Source: Oscillospiraceae bacterium
GTDB lineage: Bacteria > Bacillota > Clostridia > Oscillospirales > Oscillospiraceae
Assembly: GCA_020025675.1 (NCBI GenBank)
Contig: JAHHRS010000017.1
Span: 1-36,055, forward strand
Direction of reading: 5' to 3'
DNA: 36,055 bases
Part shown: piece by piece, positions 15,673 to 23,551 of the stretch
How the letters are laid out: every line of letters starts with the position of its first letter
How positions within the stretch are numbered: the stretch's first letter is position 1
Position numbers and translations under genes: made by a program
The notes under the pieces: model-generated
Seen by the model: the letters and a program-made list of their open reading frames with translations, nothing else
Database searches by the model: none
What the model was told of the DNA's origin: nothing

Positions 15673-16572
15673 TTATTTCTGTCTTTGACTGATTTTATCC
15701 ATAATAAGCTGAATATTTTCGTCCGAATACTCGATTTCCGCTGAGTATAGCCTCACATGCTCAAAATTTTCTCCATCTGTATCTTCTAATAAAATAATAA
15801 CGGCAACGCTTAGAAGGCAGAAAACAAGTGCGGATGCCGGGCCATAATCAGTGCAGAGCTTTGCAAAGTGTCTGTATATAAAATAAGAAAAGAGACGCTC
15901 TGCGGGAAGTCCTGAAGGTAAGAAGTTTCGAGTATCCGCGGTTCTTAAATTTATCAGCATCTCTGTCCATTTTTCATCCATGCGCTCAAGACCGAGATAA
16001 TATTCTGCCCAGAATTTTGGGTCAAAGTCAATAATTTTGGCATTGCATAGTTTAAGACATGTTATAAGTCTCGAAGATAGGTTCTCTTCGCCAAATGAAA
16101 TTATCTCCAAAAGTCGATCACGCAGAAGTACTTCTTTCTCATCTTCCTCTGCCTCACCGTGGCAGTGATATTTTAAAATTTTAAAGGGCTCAGGGTATTG
16201 GAGCAAAAGTCTTACAGCCTCCTCACAGCAAAGGCCGATGCCTCTCTCCTCTCTGTCACCGTAATAGTTATAAAACCTTGGATGCTCCCTGCAAATATCA
16301 CACAGGCTGTCCTCTCCAAGTTCTATTATAAGCTGGCACAGACCGTTGTCCTGCAAAAAGGGGCAGCGTTCGTCCTCAGAAAGTATAAAGCAAGGCTCTT
16401 CATCATTTGAAATGCTTTCTCTTAGCTTTTGTCCCATTGCTCCCTCTAATTTGGAATAGCGTCTTAAACTGTCTTCATCCACATCTATCTCCCAGCCCTT
16501 GCAGCAGGAGTGGCGGCATCTATCAGCTATACATTTAAAATCTTCATAAAAATCCGGCTCATAATAACGCAT
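15673..16572 (-). CDS. FliB-like lysine N-methylase family protein
   Basis: FliB methylates surface lysines of flagellin in Salmonella. The predicted 299-residue protein has the characteristic Cys-rich N-terminal half: CIADRCRHSCCKGWEIDVD (about 14-32), CPFLQDNGLC (about 70-79) and LCDICREHPRFYNY (about 90-103), plus CC near 114. These cysteines suggest an iron-sulfur cluster. The C-terminal half is helical and less conserved. No flagellar gene lies in the window, so the target is unknown. CGGAG lies nine bases before ATG 16572. It is transcribed from its own promoter, ahead of prfC. Confidence 0.8.
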   Translation of the reverse strand: MRYYEPDFYEDFKCIADRCRHSCCKGWEIDVDEDSLRRYSKLEGAMGQKLRESISNDEEPCFILSEDERCPFLQDNGLCQLIIELGEDSLCDICREHPRFYNYYGDREERGIGLCCEEAVRLLLQYPEPFKILKYHCHGEAEEDEKEVLLRDRLLEIISFGEENLSSRLITCLKLCNAKIIDFDPKFWAEYYLGLERMDEKWTEMLINLRTADTRNFLPSGLPAERLFSYFIYRHFAKLCTDYGPASALVFCLLSVAVIILLEDTDGENFEHVRLYSAEIEYSDENIQLIMDKISQRQK

Positions 16573-16591
16573 CTAATCACACTCCGATTGG

Positions 16592-16620
16592 ATTTTATCA
16601 TTCATTATACTCATTGGCAA
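16592..16620 (-). promoter_or_regulatory. Promoter of the FliB-like gene
   Basis: On the minus strand TTGCCA (16615-16620) and TAAAAT (16592-16597) are 17 bases apart, about 20 bases before the start codon. A second TATAAT nearby lacks a good -35. Confidence 0.65.
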
Positions 16621-16637
16621 CTACAAATATATGAACG

Positions 16638-16670
16638 CAAAAAACAGACACGCATAAACGTGTCTGTTTT
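16638..16670 (-). terminator. Terminator of the liv operon
   Basis: AAAACAGACACG (16641-16652) pairs perfectly with CGTGTCTGTTTT (16659-16670) around a 6-base loop; the minus strand continues with TTTTTTT. It starts 9 bases after the livF stop. Confidence 0.88.
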
Positions 16671-16678
16671 TATACTCA

Positions 16679-17386
16679 TCATCCAAGATATGCGGAAACC
16701 ATACTTTCGTCTGCGAGCAGGTCCTTACCTTTGCCGTGAGCCACGACTTTGCCGGTCTGCATGATGTAAGCGTGATTGCAAATGCCAAGGGCCTTCTGTG
16801 CGTTCTGCTCAATAAGCATCACAGAAATGCCTTCCTTGTTGATTTCTTTAATTACATCAAAAACCTGCTGGACGATAACAGGTGCAAGTCCCAAAGAAGG
16901 TTCATCGAACATCAGAAGTTTAGGTCTTGCCATAAGGCCTCTGCCGATTGCAAGCATCTGCTGTTCTCCGCCGGAGAGAAGTCCGCCGTACTGCTTTTCT
17001 CTCTCTTTAAGCCTTGGGAAAATGCTGTAAACCCGTTCAATATCTTCTTTTATAGCGGCAGTATCTTTTCTGAAGTTACTGCCTATCCTCAGGTTTTCAT
17101 AGACAGTAAGCTTTGTAAATATCTGTCTTGCCTCAGGAACCTGAACAAGTCCTGCCTCAACAACCTCGTAAGGTTTTTTGGATACCGGCTTACCCATAAA
17201 TTCAACGCTGCCGCCCGTTGTCTTCATAACAGATGAGATACATTTTAGTAAAGTGGATTTTCCCGCACCGTTAGCACCCAGAACAGCCACTATTTCCCCC
17301 TCCTCAACCTGAAGGGATACACCGCGAAGGGCCTGTATACCGCCATATGCCGCGGTTATATTCTGAACATTTAAAAGAGTTGACAT
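16679..17386 (-). CDS. livF: Branched-chain amino acid-type ABC transporter ATPase LivF
   Basis: One of the two ATPases of the high-affinity Liv importer. The 235-residue protein has Walker A GANGAGKST (about 34-42), a Q-loop VQVPEARQIF typical of LivF, the signature LSGGEQQML near 135, Walker B LLMFDEPSLGLAP near 155 and the switch His region IEQNAQKALGI. It overlaps the livG stop by one base (TAATG) and GGAGG lies nine bases upstream of the ATG. It is the last gene of the operon. Confidence 0.94.
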   Translation of the reverse strand: MSTLLNVQNITAAYGGIQALRGVSLQVEEGEIVAVLGANGAGKSTLLKCISSVMKTTGGSVEFMGKPVSKKPYEVVEAGLVQVPEARQIFTKLTVYENLRIGSNFRKDTAAIKEDIERVYSIFPRLKEREKQYGGLLSGGEQQMLAIGRGLMARPKLLMFDEPSLGLAPVIVQQVFDVIKEINKEGISVMLIEQNAQKALGICNHAYIMQTGKVVAHGKGKDLLADESMVSAYLG

Positions 17387-18165
17387 TAATCTGCACCTCC
17401 AAGGTAAGCCTTGATAACTTCCGGATTGCTCTTTACCTCAGCCGGAGTACCGGTTGCGATAGTTTTTCCGAAGTTAAGCACGGTACAAAAATCGCAAAGA
17501 CCTGTTACAACATCCATATGGTGTTCTATCATCAGAATAGTAATATCAAAACGCTCTCTAATCTGGTGGACAAAGTTTACAAGATCCAAAGATTCTTCTT
17601 CATTCATACCCGCTGCCGGCTCGTCCAGCAAAAGGAGTTTGGGGTCAAGAGCCATTGCACGGGCTATCTCCAGCTTACGCTGATGACCGTATGGCAGAGA
17701 ACTTGCCTTTTCATTAACTTTATCCGCAAGACCTACAACATCAAGAAGATCTATTGCCTTTTCAGCCAGAAATTTCTCTCGCTCTTTATACTTACGAGTT
17801 TTAAAGAAGGCCTGAGGAAGATTGTAGCTTGCATCAAGATTACTGGCAATGACGACATTATCCAGAACGGAAAGGTTTGAGAATAGTCTGATATTCTGAA
17901 ATGTACGGCCAATACCAAGCTGTGCAACCTTATAGGGTTTACTTCCTGTAATGTCCTGACCGTTAAGAAGGATTTTACCTGAGTCGGGAGCGTAAATGCC
18001 GGTAATGTTATTAAATATAGTAGTTTTTCCGGCACCGTTAGGCCCTATAAGCCCATGTATCTGGCCTTTTTCTAACTTTAGGCTAAAGTTATCTATTGCA
18101 TGCACGCCGCCGAAATGTTTTTCGACGTTCTGCATTTCCAATACCGGTATATTTTCATTACTCAT
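17386..18165 (-). CDS. livG: Branched-chain amino acid-type ABC transporter ATPase LivG
   Basis: The second ATPase of the Liv importer. The 259-residue protein carries Walker A GPNGAGKTT (about 42-50), Q-loop GIGRTFQNIRLF, a LivG-typical insertion with DLLDVVGLADKVNEKASSL, the signature LPYGHQRKLEIARA, Walker B LLLLDEPAAGMNEEE and HHMDVV. The signature reads LPYGHQ instead of LSGGQ, as is usual for LivG proteins. The ATG overlaps the livM stop in an ATGA. Confidence 0.94.
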   Translation of the reverse strand: MSNENIPVLEMQNVEKHFGGVHAIDNFSLKLEKGQIHGLIGPNGAGKTTIFNNITGIYAPDSGKILLNGQDITGSKPYKVAQLGIGRTFQNIRLFSNLSVLDNVVIASNLDASYNLPQAFFKTRKYKEREKFLAEKAIDLLDVVGLADKVNEKASSLPYGHQRKLEIARAMALDPKLLLLDEPAAGMNEEESLDLVNFVHQIRERFDITILMIEHHMDVVTGLCDFCTVLNFGKTIATGTPAEVKSNPEVIKAYLGGAD

Positions 18166-19142
18166 TTATTGCTTTCCTCCTCTCCCGCTTCTGTCACTTT
18201 TTTTCTGCCGAAATTTCTGAAAAAGTTTACCGCTAAGAAGAAATACTTCTTAACCCCTCTGCAGAAGCGTTTAATGGAAAATTCCCTATAACCGTAAAGT
18301 CCGGAGGGTTTGAACATGATAATAACGATAACGGCAAAACTGTAAATGAGCATTCGGTAGTTTGAGAGGGATCTGAATATTTCAGGCAGAACAGTAACGA
18401 TTACTGCGCCCAAAACAGAACCGGTAAGAGAACCAAGACCGCCTATAACAGTAGTTGTTATAAGCTCGCAGCTCTTTGCAAGATTGAAGCTTGAGGGAAC
18501 AATGTACATAAGGTATCCGGCATAAAGAGCTCCTGCCCAGCCGGCATAAATAGCGGAGACTGTGAAAGACATTCTTTTAAAGCGGAAAGCATCCACACCC
18601 ACAGCCTCAGCAGCCAGTTCATTTTCCCTTATAGCTGTAAGGTTACGGCCGTACTTGGAATGAATAAGCCGCCATGCAAGGAAGAAAGCCAGCACAACAC
18701 ATACAACGCAAAAGAGCATGTTGGAGTAGTTGGGAATGCCGGGATAACCGGCAGAGCCTCCGGTTATATCTTTTGTGTAGTTAAACAACACCCTCACACA
18801 TTCACCGAAACCAAGACATGTAATAAGGAAGTAGTCTCCTTTAAGTCTCAGTGTAATAGAACCCAGAAGATAAGCAATCAGTCCTGCAAAAAAAGCACCC
18901 AGAACAATTGCTATAAGAAAATTAACGTTAAACTCAACAGTTAATATGGCGGCGGTATAAGCCCCGATAGACATAAAACCGGCATTGCCGAAAGAAAACA
19001 GTCGTGTAAAGCCTGTTAGTATCGACATACCTAATACAGCTATAACATTTATGCAAACCATAACTATAACGCCCTGCATATAGCTGTTTATACCTAGAAA
19101 TCCGCAGAATTGGGCGTTAATATCATTTAGAAACTCAAGCAT
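18162..19142 (-). CDS. livM: Branched-chain amino acid-type ABC transporter permease LivM
   Basis: Inner-membrane permease of the Liv importer. The 326-residue protein has about eight hydrophobic segments and the family motif GFTRLFSFGNAGFMSIGAY (about 43-61). A cytoplasmic coupling region around GRNLTAIRENELAAEAVGVD (about 165-184) contacts the ATPases. The C-terminal tail after SGLYGYREFS is basic. GGGAG lies six bases before ATG 19142. It follows livH by 14 bases and overlaps livG by 4. Confidence 0.93.
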   Translation of the reverse strand: MLEFLNDINAQFCGFLGINSYMQGVIVMVCINVIAVLGMSILTGFTRLFSFGNAGFMSIGAYTAAILTVEFNVNFLIAIVLGAFFAGLIAYLLGSITLRLKGDYFLITCLGFGECVRVLFNYTKDITGGSAGYPGIPNYSNMLFCVVCVVLAFFLAWRLIHSKYGRNLTAIRENELAAEAVGVDAFRFKRMSFTVSAIYAGWAGALYAGYLMYIVPSSFNLAKSCELITTTVIGGLGSLTGSVLGAVIVTVLPEIFRSLSNYRMLIYSFAVIVIIMFKPSGLYGYREFSIKRFCRGVKKYFFLAVNFFRNFGRKKVTEAGEEESNK

Positions 19143-19156
19143 CTCTTACTCCCTTC

Positions 19157-20029
19157 TCACGCCTTGTCCTGTACGTCAACTCCGAACAGTCCGCTTGGCT
19201 TAACAAGAAGCAAAACTATTAGGAGCGTAAACGAGAACAGGTCGCGAAGGCTGGAGCTGATGTATCCGGAAACGAGAGTCTCCAGTATACCCAGAATGAT
19301 AGCACCTACAATAGCCCCGGGAACGCTTCCCAAGCCACCGATAACAGAAGCGATAAAGGCTTTAAGACCTACATTGCCCATTGTTGGGAATACATTATAC
19401 TTCATGCCGTAAAGTATACCTGCCACACCGGCAAGACCGCCGGCCAGCAGAAAGACCTGTGCTATGCTTTTGTCAACCTTAACGCCCAGAACTTTGGCGG
19501 CATAAGCATTGCATGAAATAGCTCTTACGTTAAGACCAAACTGAGTCTTGTTAATAAGGTATACAAGGATTACGATTACAACTGCTGTAATAACAAGGCT
19601 TATAATATCAAGAACACCTATGTAAGCGGTGCCTATTTTTATAGTTGAGACCGGCAGTTTAAAGGGATAGGATCTGTACTGACCGGAAAAGATTAGATTT
19701 GCAGCCTGCTGGAACATATTGGAAAGTCCCATTGCCGCTATCATCAGGAACATATTCGGAGCGCCGTTGCGGCGAATACGACGATAAGTAACTTTTTCAC
19801 ATCCATAGCTTATCAAGGCGCCTCCAGCTATGCCGAGGAGAGCAGCGGGAAGGAAGGGAATATTTACAAAAGTAGAGAAAACAATTGCAACATATGCCCC
19901 GACCATTGCAAACTCGCCGTGGGCCCAGTTTGAGAAGTCAAGCAAGCTGTAAATCAGGGAATAACCCGTTGCAAGAAGGGCATAAATGCCTCCAACGGAA
20001 ATTCCCGTTACTAACTGCTGTAAAAACAT
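19157..20029 (-). CDS. livH: Branched-chain amino acid-type ABC transporter permease LivH
   Basis: Partner permease of LivM. The predicted 290-residue protein begins MFLQQLVTGISVGGIYALLA with the LivH motif YSLIYSLLDFSNWAHGEF close to the N-terminus, about eight membrane segments, the coupling segment TQFGLNVRAISCNAYAAKVL near 175, and SVIGGLGSVPGAIVGA near 230. The start is ATG 20029, eight bases after AGGAG; a 29-residue upstream extension crosses the attenuator and is rejected. Confidence 0.93.
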   Translation of the reverse strand: MFLQQLVTGISVGGIYALLATGYSLIYSLLDFSNWAHGEFAMVGAYVAIVFSTFVNIPFLPAALLGIAGGALISYGCEKVTYRRIRRNGAPNMFLMIAAMGLSNMFQQAANLIFSGQYRSYPFKLPVSTIKIGTAYIGVLDIISLVITAVVIVILVYLINKTQFGLNVRAISCNAYAAKVLGVKVDKSIAQVFLLAGGLAGVAGILYGMKYNVFPTMGNVGLKAFIASVIGGLGSVPGAIVGAIILGILETLVSGYISSSLRDLFSFTLLIVLLLVKPSGLFGVDVQDKA

Positions 20030-20086
20030 ATTTTTTTCTCCTATACGGGTAGAATTTCGCAGAATGAATTTTAATGAATTTCCTCT

Positions 20087-20118
20087 AAAAAAATGGGGAG
20101 AGTGAACCCTCCCCATTT
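20087..20118 (-). terminator. Attenuator-like terminator between livJ and livH
   Basis: AAATGGGGAG (20091-20100) pairs perfectly with CTCCCCATTT (20109-20118) around an 8-base loop; the minus strand continues with seven Ts. It begins 12 bases after the livJ stop and lies before livH. Partial termination here would yield more binding protein than permease, a common arrangement in ABC importer operons. Confidence 0.85.
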
Positions 20119-20130
20119 AATACCTTTGAT

Positions 20131-21333
20131 TTACTGGGCTTCTACAATTTCTTTAAATGTGAAGCTGTCGCCGCTGCACTCGTAGAGGGCGCATGCCATA
20201 GACGGGTTATGAGTTGCAGGATCCATTACAAGAGTACCGATAAGACCTTCAAATACTTCTGTGGCTTCCAGAGCATCACGGACTGCAGTGGGGTCAGCTG
20301 AACCTGCACGGTTGATAGCGTCGGCAACCCACATAACTCCGTCATAACCGAATAAGCATTCTGCTTCCATACCGATGTTGTATTCCTTGGAAATTCTTTC
20401 GCCGAATGCCTTGGCATCGGGAGAATTAAAGCCTATACGGGAAACATAAAGGCATCCTTCCAGAGCACCGTTTGCCTCGCCTGCAAGCTGTGCGCTGTCC
20501 CAGCCGTCATGACCCATGAGCAGGCACTCAATGCCCATTTCTCTTGCCTGCTTTGCAAAGGTAGCGGTCTTTGCATAGTCATTCATAATTACAAAAATGA
20601 CTTCGGGTTCTTTTGCTTTCATGTTGGTGAGCTGAGCGCGGAAGTCAACGTCTCCTTCCTGGCACTGCTCATCTGCCACAATTTTACCGCCCTTTGCTTC
20701 AAAAGCATCTTTTATGAAAGAGCCGACAGACTCAGAGTTTGCGTTACCGGCAACTGTAAAGAGAGCTGCTTTGGTAAACTTCAGATTATCAGCGGCATAG
20801 TTACCGATAACAGTGCCGAGATAGGAGTCAATAAAACACATACGGAAGGAATAGGGGTGAAGATTACCGTTTTCGTCTACTGTAACCTGCTCGTTTGAGG
20901 TTGCAGTACCGAGAACAGGAACCTTCAGCTCATCTGCCACCGAAGCCATAGGAATGTTGCAGGATGAGAAGTTAGTACCAACTGATGCAACAACTTTGTG
21001 CTCCTCAACAAGCTTTTTAAATGCGGATACAGAGTCAGCAGCCTCTCCCTTGCCGTCCATGGGAACAAGCTGAAGCATTTTGCCGTCAAGAACACCGCCG
21101 TTAGCGTTAATGTCTTTTACAGCGGCTTCTGCGCCGTACTGACCGGCAGTACCCCATAAAGCAGTGGGACCGGTCAGGTCGGAGACGTAACCGATTTTAA
21201 TTACGTCTGCGTCTGCAGGTGGGTTTGCAGGATCTGAAGCAGGGTCTTTTGCCTCCGGTGCAGTTTCCCCGCCACATGCGGTCATAGCCAAAATCAGTAC
21301 AAGTGCTAACAGAAGTGCAATTACTTTTTTCAT
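20131..21333 (-). CDS. livJ: Liv-type substrate-binding lipoprotein
   Basis: Extracellular binding protein of the Liv importer, anchored as a lipoprotein. The 400-residue protein has a signal peptide ending in the lipobox AMTAC (Cys20), an Ala/Pro/Asp-rich linker (about 22-42), then the type I periplasmic-binding fold (IKIGYVSDLTGPTALWGTAG, DGKGEAADSVSAFKKLV, VGTNFSSCNIPMASVADEL). GGAGG precedes ATG 21333. Branched-chain amino acids are the family default, but these proteins also bind other amino acids, amides and aromatic acids, so the substrate is open. Confidence 0.9.
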   Translation of the reverse strand: MKKVIALLLALVLILAMTACGGETAPEAKDPASDPANPPADADVIKIGYVSDLTGPTALWGTAGQYGAEAAVKDINANGGVLDGKMLQLVPMDGKGEAADSVSAFKKLVEEHKVVASVGTNFSSCNIPMASVADELKVPVLGTATSNEQVTVDENGNLHPYSFRMCFIDSYLGTVIGNYAADNLKFTKAALFTVAGNANSESVGSFIKDAFEAKGGKIVADEQCQEGDVDFRAQLTNMKAKEPEVIFVIMNDYAKTATFAKQAREMGIECLLMGHDGWDSAQLAGEANGALEGCLYVSRIGFNSPDAKAFGERISKEYNIGMEAECLFGYDGVMWVADAINRAGSADPTAVRDALEATEVFEGLIGTLVMDPATHNPSMACALYECSGDSFTFKEIVEAQ

Positions 21334-21388
21334 TTTATTTCCTCCTCAGAACATTATTTTTGACACAGTTTTTTCTGTCGCTGCTTAT

Positions 21389-21417
21389 ACTAAACCATGT
21401 CAGGCTATTATTGTCAA
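21389..21417 (-). promoter_or_regulatory. Promoter of the liv operon
   Basis: On the minus strand TTGACA (21412-21417) and TTTAGT (21389-21394) are 17 bases apart, with an extended TGG just before the -10. The leader to livJ is about 50 bases and ends with GAGGAGG. Confidence 0.75.
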
Positions 21418-21540
21418 GACGTATTTGTGGTTTTATGAGTTTTTGAGGTTTTAAATCTGTTTTTTCTAATATGTTCTGTAATTTTAGGTTTTTTAGAAAT
21501 TTAAAGGCTTTTATCTTAATATTTATTACGCTTTTCAAGA

Positions 21541-21622
21541 TTTCTTATGTTGCATTTAGTTCGTTTAGCGCCAAAATATAACGTTTTTTGTTGATATAAA
21601 CATTTTCTTATGTCGCTTTTTG
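21541..21622 (+). repeat. Operator-like repeats upstream of the transketolase operon
   Basis: Two related elements, CTTATGTTGCATTTAG (from 21544) and CTTATGTCGCTTTTTG (from 21607), match CTTATGTTGCTTTAG upstream of mtnK (from 25144). The tktA/tktB-rpiB operon and the mtnK operon flank a DeoR-family gene, so these are candidate binding sites for it. This is inference from repeat sharing only. Confidence 0.45.
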
Positions 21623-21661
21623 TGTCTTTTTAACAAAAAGCATTTTTCTCACAAGAAGCTC

Positions 21662-21691
21662 TTCCAATTTTTTGTTATTTATGTTTATAAT
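21662..21691 (+). promoter_or_regulatory. Promoter of the transketolase-rpiB operon
   Basis: A consensus TATAAT at 21686-21691 lies 48 bases before the ATG. The best -35 (TTCCAA, 21662-21667, spacing 18) is poor, suggesting a weak or activator-dependent promoter. Confidence 0.5.
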
Positions 21692-21738
21692 ACACAAGCA
21701 TTGAACAAATATTTGTTTATATGAGGAGGTTTGATTAT

Positions 21739-22611
21739 ATGGAAAAATGCCTTACATCAAAAAAAGCAGCCGAACTGATGTTGATTTCTGCCCAGATTAG
21801 GCGAAGTGCCTTAGAAATGGTTTACAGAGCCACATCAGGTCACATCGGAGGTTCATTTTCTATTTGTGAGCTGCTCACCGCACTATACTTTAATGAAATG
21901 AAAATTAATACGGACCAGCCCAACGATCCGGACAGAGACAGGCTTGTGCTCAGCAAGGGTCACTGTACCCCCGCTCTCTATTCAGCTCTTGCTGAAAGGG
22001 GCTACTTCCCTTCCCAGCTTCTTTCAACCTTCCGTGACATTGACAGTGATCTCTCCGGTCATGCTGAAATGAAGCATGTAAAAGGTGTGGACATGTCTAC
22101 CGGAAGCTTAGGACAAGGATTTTCTGCAGCTGTGGGTATGGCTCTTGCCGGAAAGATGGATAAGAAAGATTATAGAGTTTACGCCATTCTCGGAGACGGT
22201 GAAATTCAGGAGGGGCAGATTTGGGAAGCTTCTATGGCTGCGGGAAACTACGGTCTGGATAATCTTTGTGCCATCGTAGATAACAATGACATTCAGATAG
22301 ACGGCAGAATTAGTGAAATAATGTCGCCTTACCCGATAGATGAAAAATTCAAAGCCTTTGGTTTTAATGTACTTACTTGTGACGGTCATAATATGGACAG
22401 CATTTGTCTCGCTTTGGCAAAGGCGAGAGAGTGCAAGGGAACCCCCTCTGTCATAATCGCGAAAACCGTTAAGGGTAAAGGCGTTTCCTTTATGGAAGAT
22501 ACAAATGAGTGGCACGGCAACGATCCCAACACTGAGCAATACCTTGCAGCAGCTAAGGAACTTGACGAGGCAATCGCCCTTGCCGAAAAGGAGGTAAAGC
22601 TTTATGAGTAA
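21739..22611 (+). CDS. tktA: Transketolase, N-terminal subunit
   Basis: Split transketolases transfer two-carbon ketol units between sugar phosphates using thiamine diphosphate. This 290-residue subunit binds the cofactor's diphosphate: it has HIGGSFSICELLTALYF near 36, SKGHCTPALYSAL near 74, and the ThDP motif GDGEIQEGQIWE ending NN in AIVDNND near 180. The start is ATG 21739 with GAGGAGG upstream; the ATG at 21721 is part of that ribosome binding site. It overlaps the next gene by 8 bases. In this locus it may serve pentose-phosphate supply or a dedicated sugar route. Confidence 0.93.
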   Translation: MEKCLTSKKAAELMLISAQIRRSALEMVYRATSGHIGGSFSICELLTALYFNEMKINTDQPNDPDRDRLVLSKGHCTPALYSALAERGYFPSQLLSTFRDIDSDLSGHAEMKHVKGVDMSTGSLGQGFSAAVGMALAGKMDKKDYRVYAILGDGEIQEGQIWEASMAAGNYGLDNLCAIVDNNDIQIDGRISEIMSPYPIDEKFKAFGFNVLTCDGHNMDSICLALAKARECKGTPSVIIAKTVKGKGVSFMEDTNEWHGNDPNTEQYLAAAKELDEAIALAEKEVKLYE

Positions 22612-23548
22612 AATTTCTACGCGCACCGCCTATGGTGAGGCACTGGCTGAAATAGGCTCAAACGAAAAAATAGTTGTTTTAGATGCAGACCTTCAGTGCT
22701 GCACAAGAACCGAAAAGTTCGCTGCCCTCTATCCGGAACGTGCAAGAAACGTGGGAATAGCTGAGGCTAACATGGTAGGTATGGCGGCCGGTCTTGCCAG
22801 CTGCGGAAAAACCGTTTTTGTAAACTCTTTTGCCATGTTTACTGCCGGCAGAGCATTTGAACAGATCAGAAACTCTATTGCCTACCCTCATTTAAATGTG
22901 AAGGTTATAGGAACGCATGCAGGTGTTACTGTTGGTAAAGACGGTGCCACTCATCAGTGCATTGAAGACCTTGCGCTTATGCGCTCAATCCCCGGTATGA
23001 TGGTGCTCTCCCCTTGCGATGCAAACGAGACAAAGCTCATTACCAAGGCTATCGCCGAGTATGACGGTCCCTGTTTCATGCGATTGGGAAGACTTGATGT
23101 GGATGAATGCACCAATCTTCTGCCCAACTACAAATTCGAGCTTGGAAAAGCCTCCGAATTGGCAGTCGGCAGGGATGTTTGTATAATCGCAACCGGACTT
23201 ATGGTTCAGGAGGCCTTAAAAGCAAAGGAAATGCTTGCCTCAAAAGGTATTGAAGCCGGTATTCTTGATATACATACTGTTAAGCCTTTAGATACGGAAG
23301 CTGTACTTAGGGCTGCAAAATACTCCGGCTGTATAGTCACAGCCGAGGAAGCAAACATCATGGGCGGTTTAGGTTCAGCGGTAGCGGAGACAGTTTGCGA
23401 AAGCTATCCCATTCCCGTTATGAGAGTGGGTATTAAAGACTGCTTCGGCAGAAGCGGCGACCCCCTTGCTCTTATGGAGCGTTATAACATAACTGCTAAG
23501 GACATTGCAGAGAAAGCCGAACAGGCCATTGCGCTTAAATCTAAGTAA
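22604..23548 (+). CDS. tktB: Transketolase, C-terminal subunit
   Basis: Second half of the split transketolase. The predicted 314-residue protein carries VLDADLQCCTRTEKF near 24, the catalytic Glu in NVGIAEANMVGMAAGL near 50, FAMFTAGRAFEQIRNSIAYP, and HAGVTVGKDGATHQCIEDLA near 106. The C-terminal domain begins about 190. GGAGG lies nine bases before ATG 22604, inside the end of the first subunit gene, so both subunits should be made in equal amounts. Confidence 0.93.
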   Translation: MSKISTRTAYGEALAEIGSNEKIVVLDADLQCCTRTEKFAALYPERARNVGIAEANMVGMAAGLASCGKTVFVNSFAMFTAGRAFEQIRNSIAYPHLNVKVIGTHAGVTVGKDGATHQCIEDLALMRSIPGMMVLSPCDANETKLITKAIAEYDGPCFMRLGRLDVDECTNLLPNYKFELGKASELAVGRDVCIIATGLMVQEALKAKEMLASKGIEAGILDIHTVKPLDTEAVLRAAKYSGCIVTAEEANIMGGLGSAVAETVCESYPIPVMRVGIKDCFGRSGDPLALMERYNITAKDIAEKAEQAIALKSK

Positions 23549-23551
23549 AAA

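Noticed and set aside
21335..21538. 67-residue frame upstream of livJ on the minus strand
   Set aside because: It covers the livJ promoter and leader, is Lys/Asn-rich from AT-rich DNA, and has no ribosome binding site.
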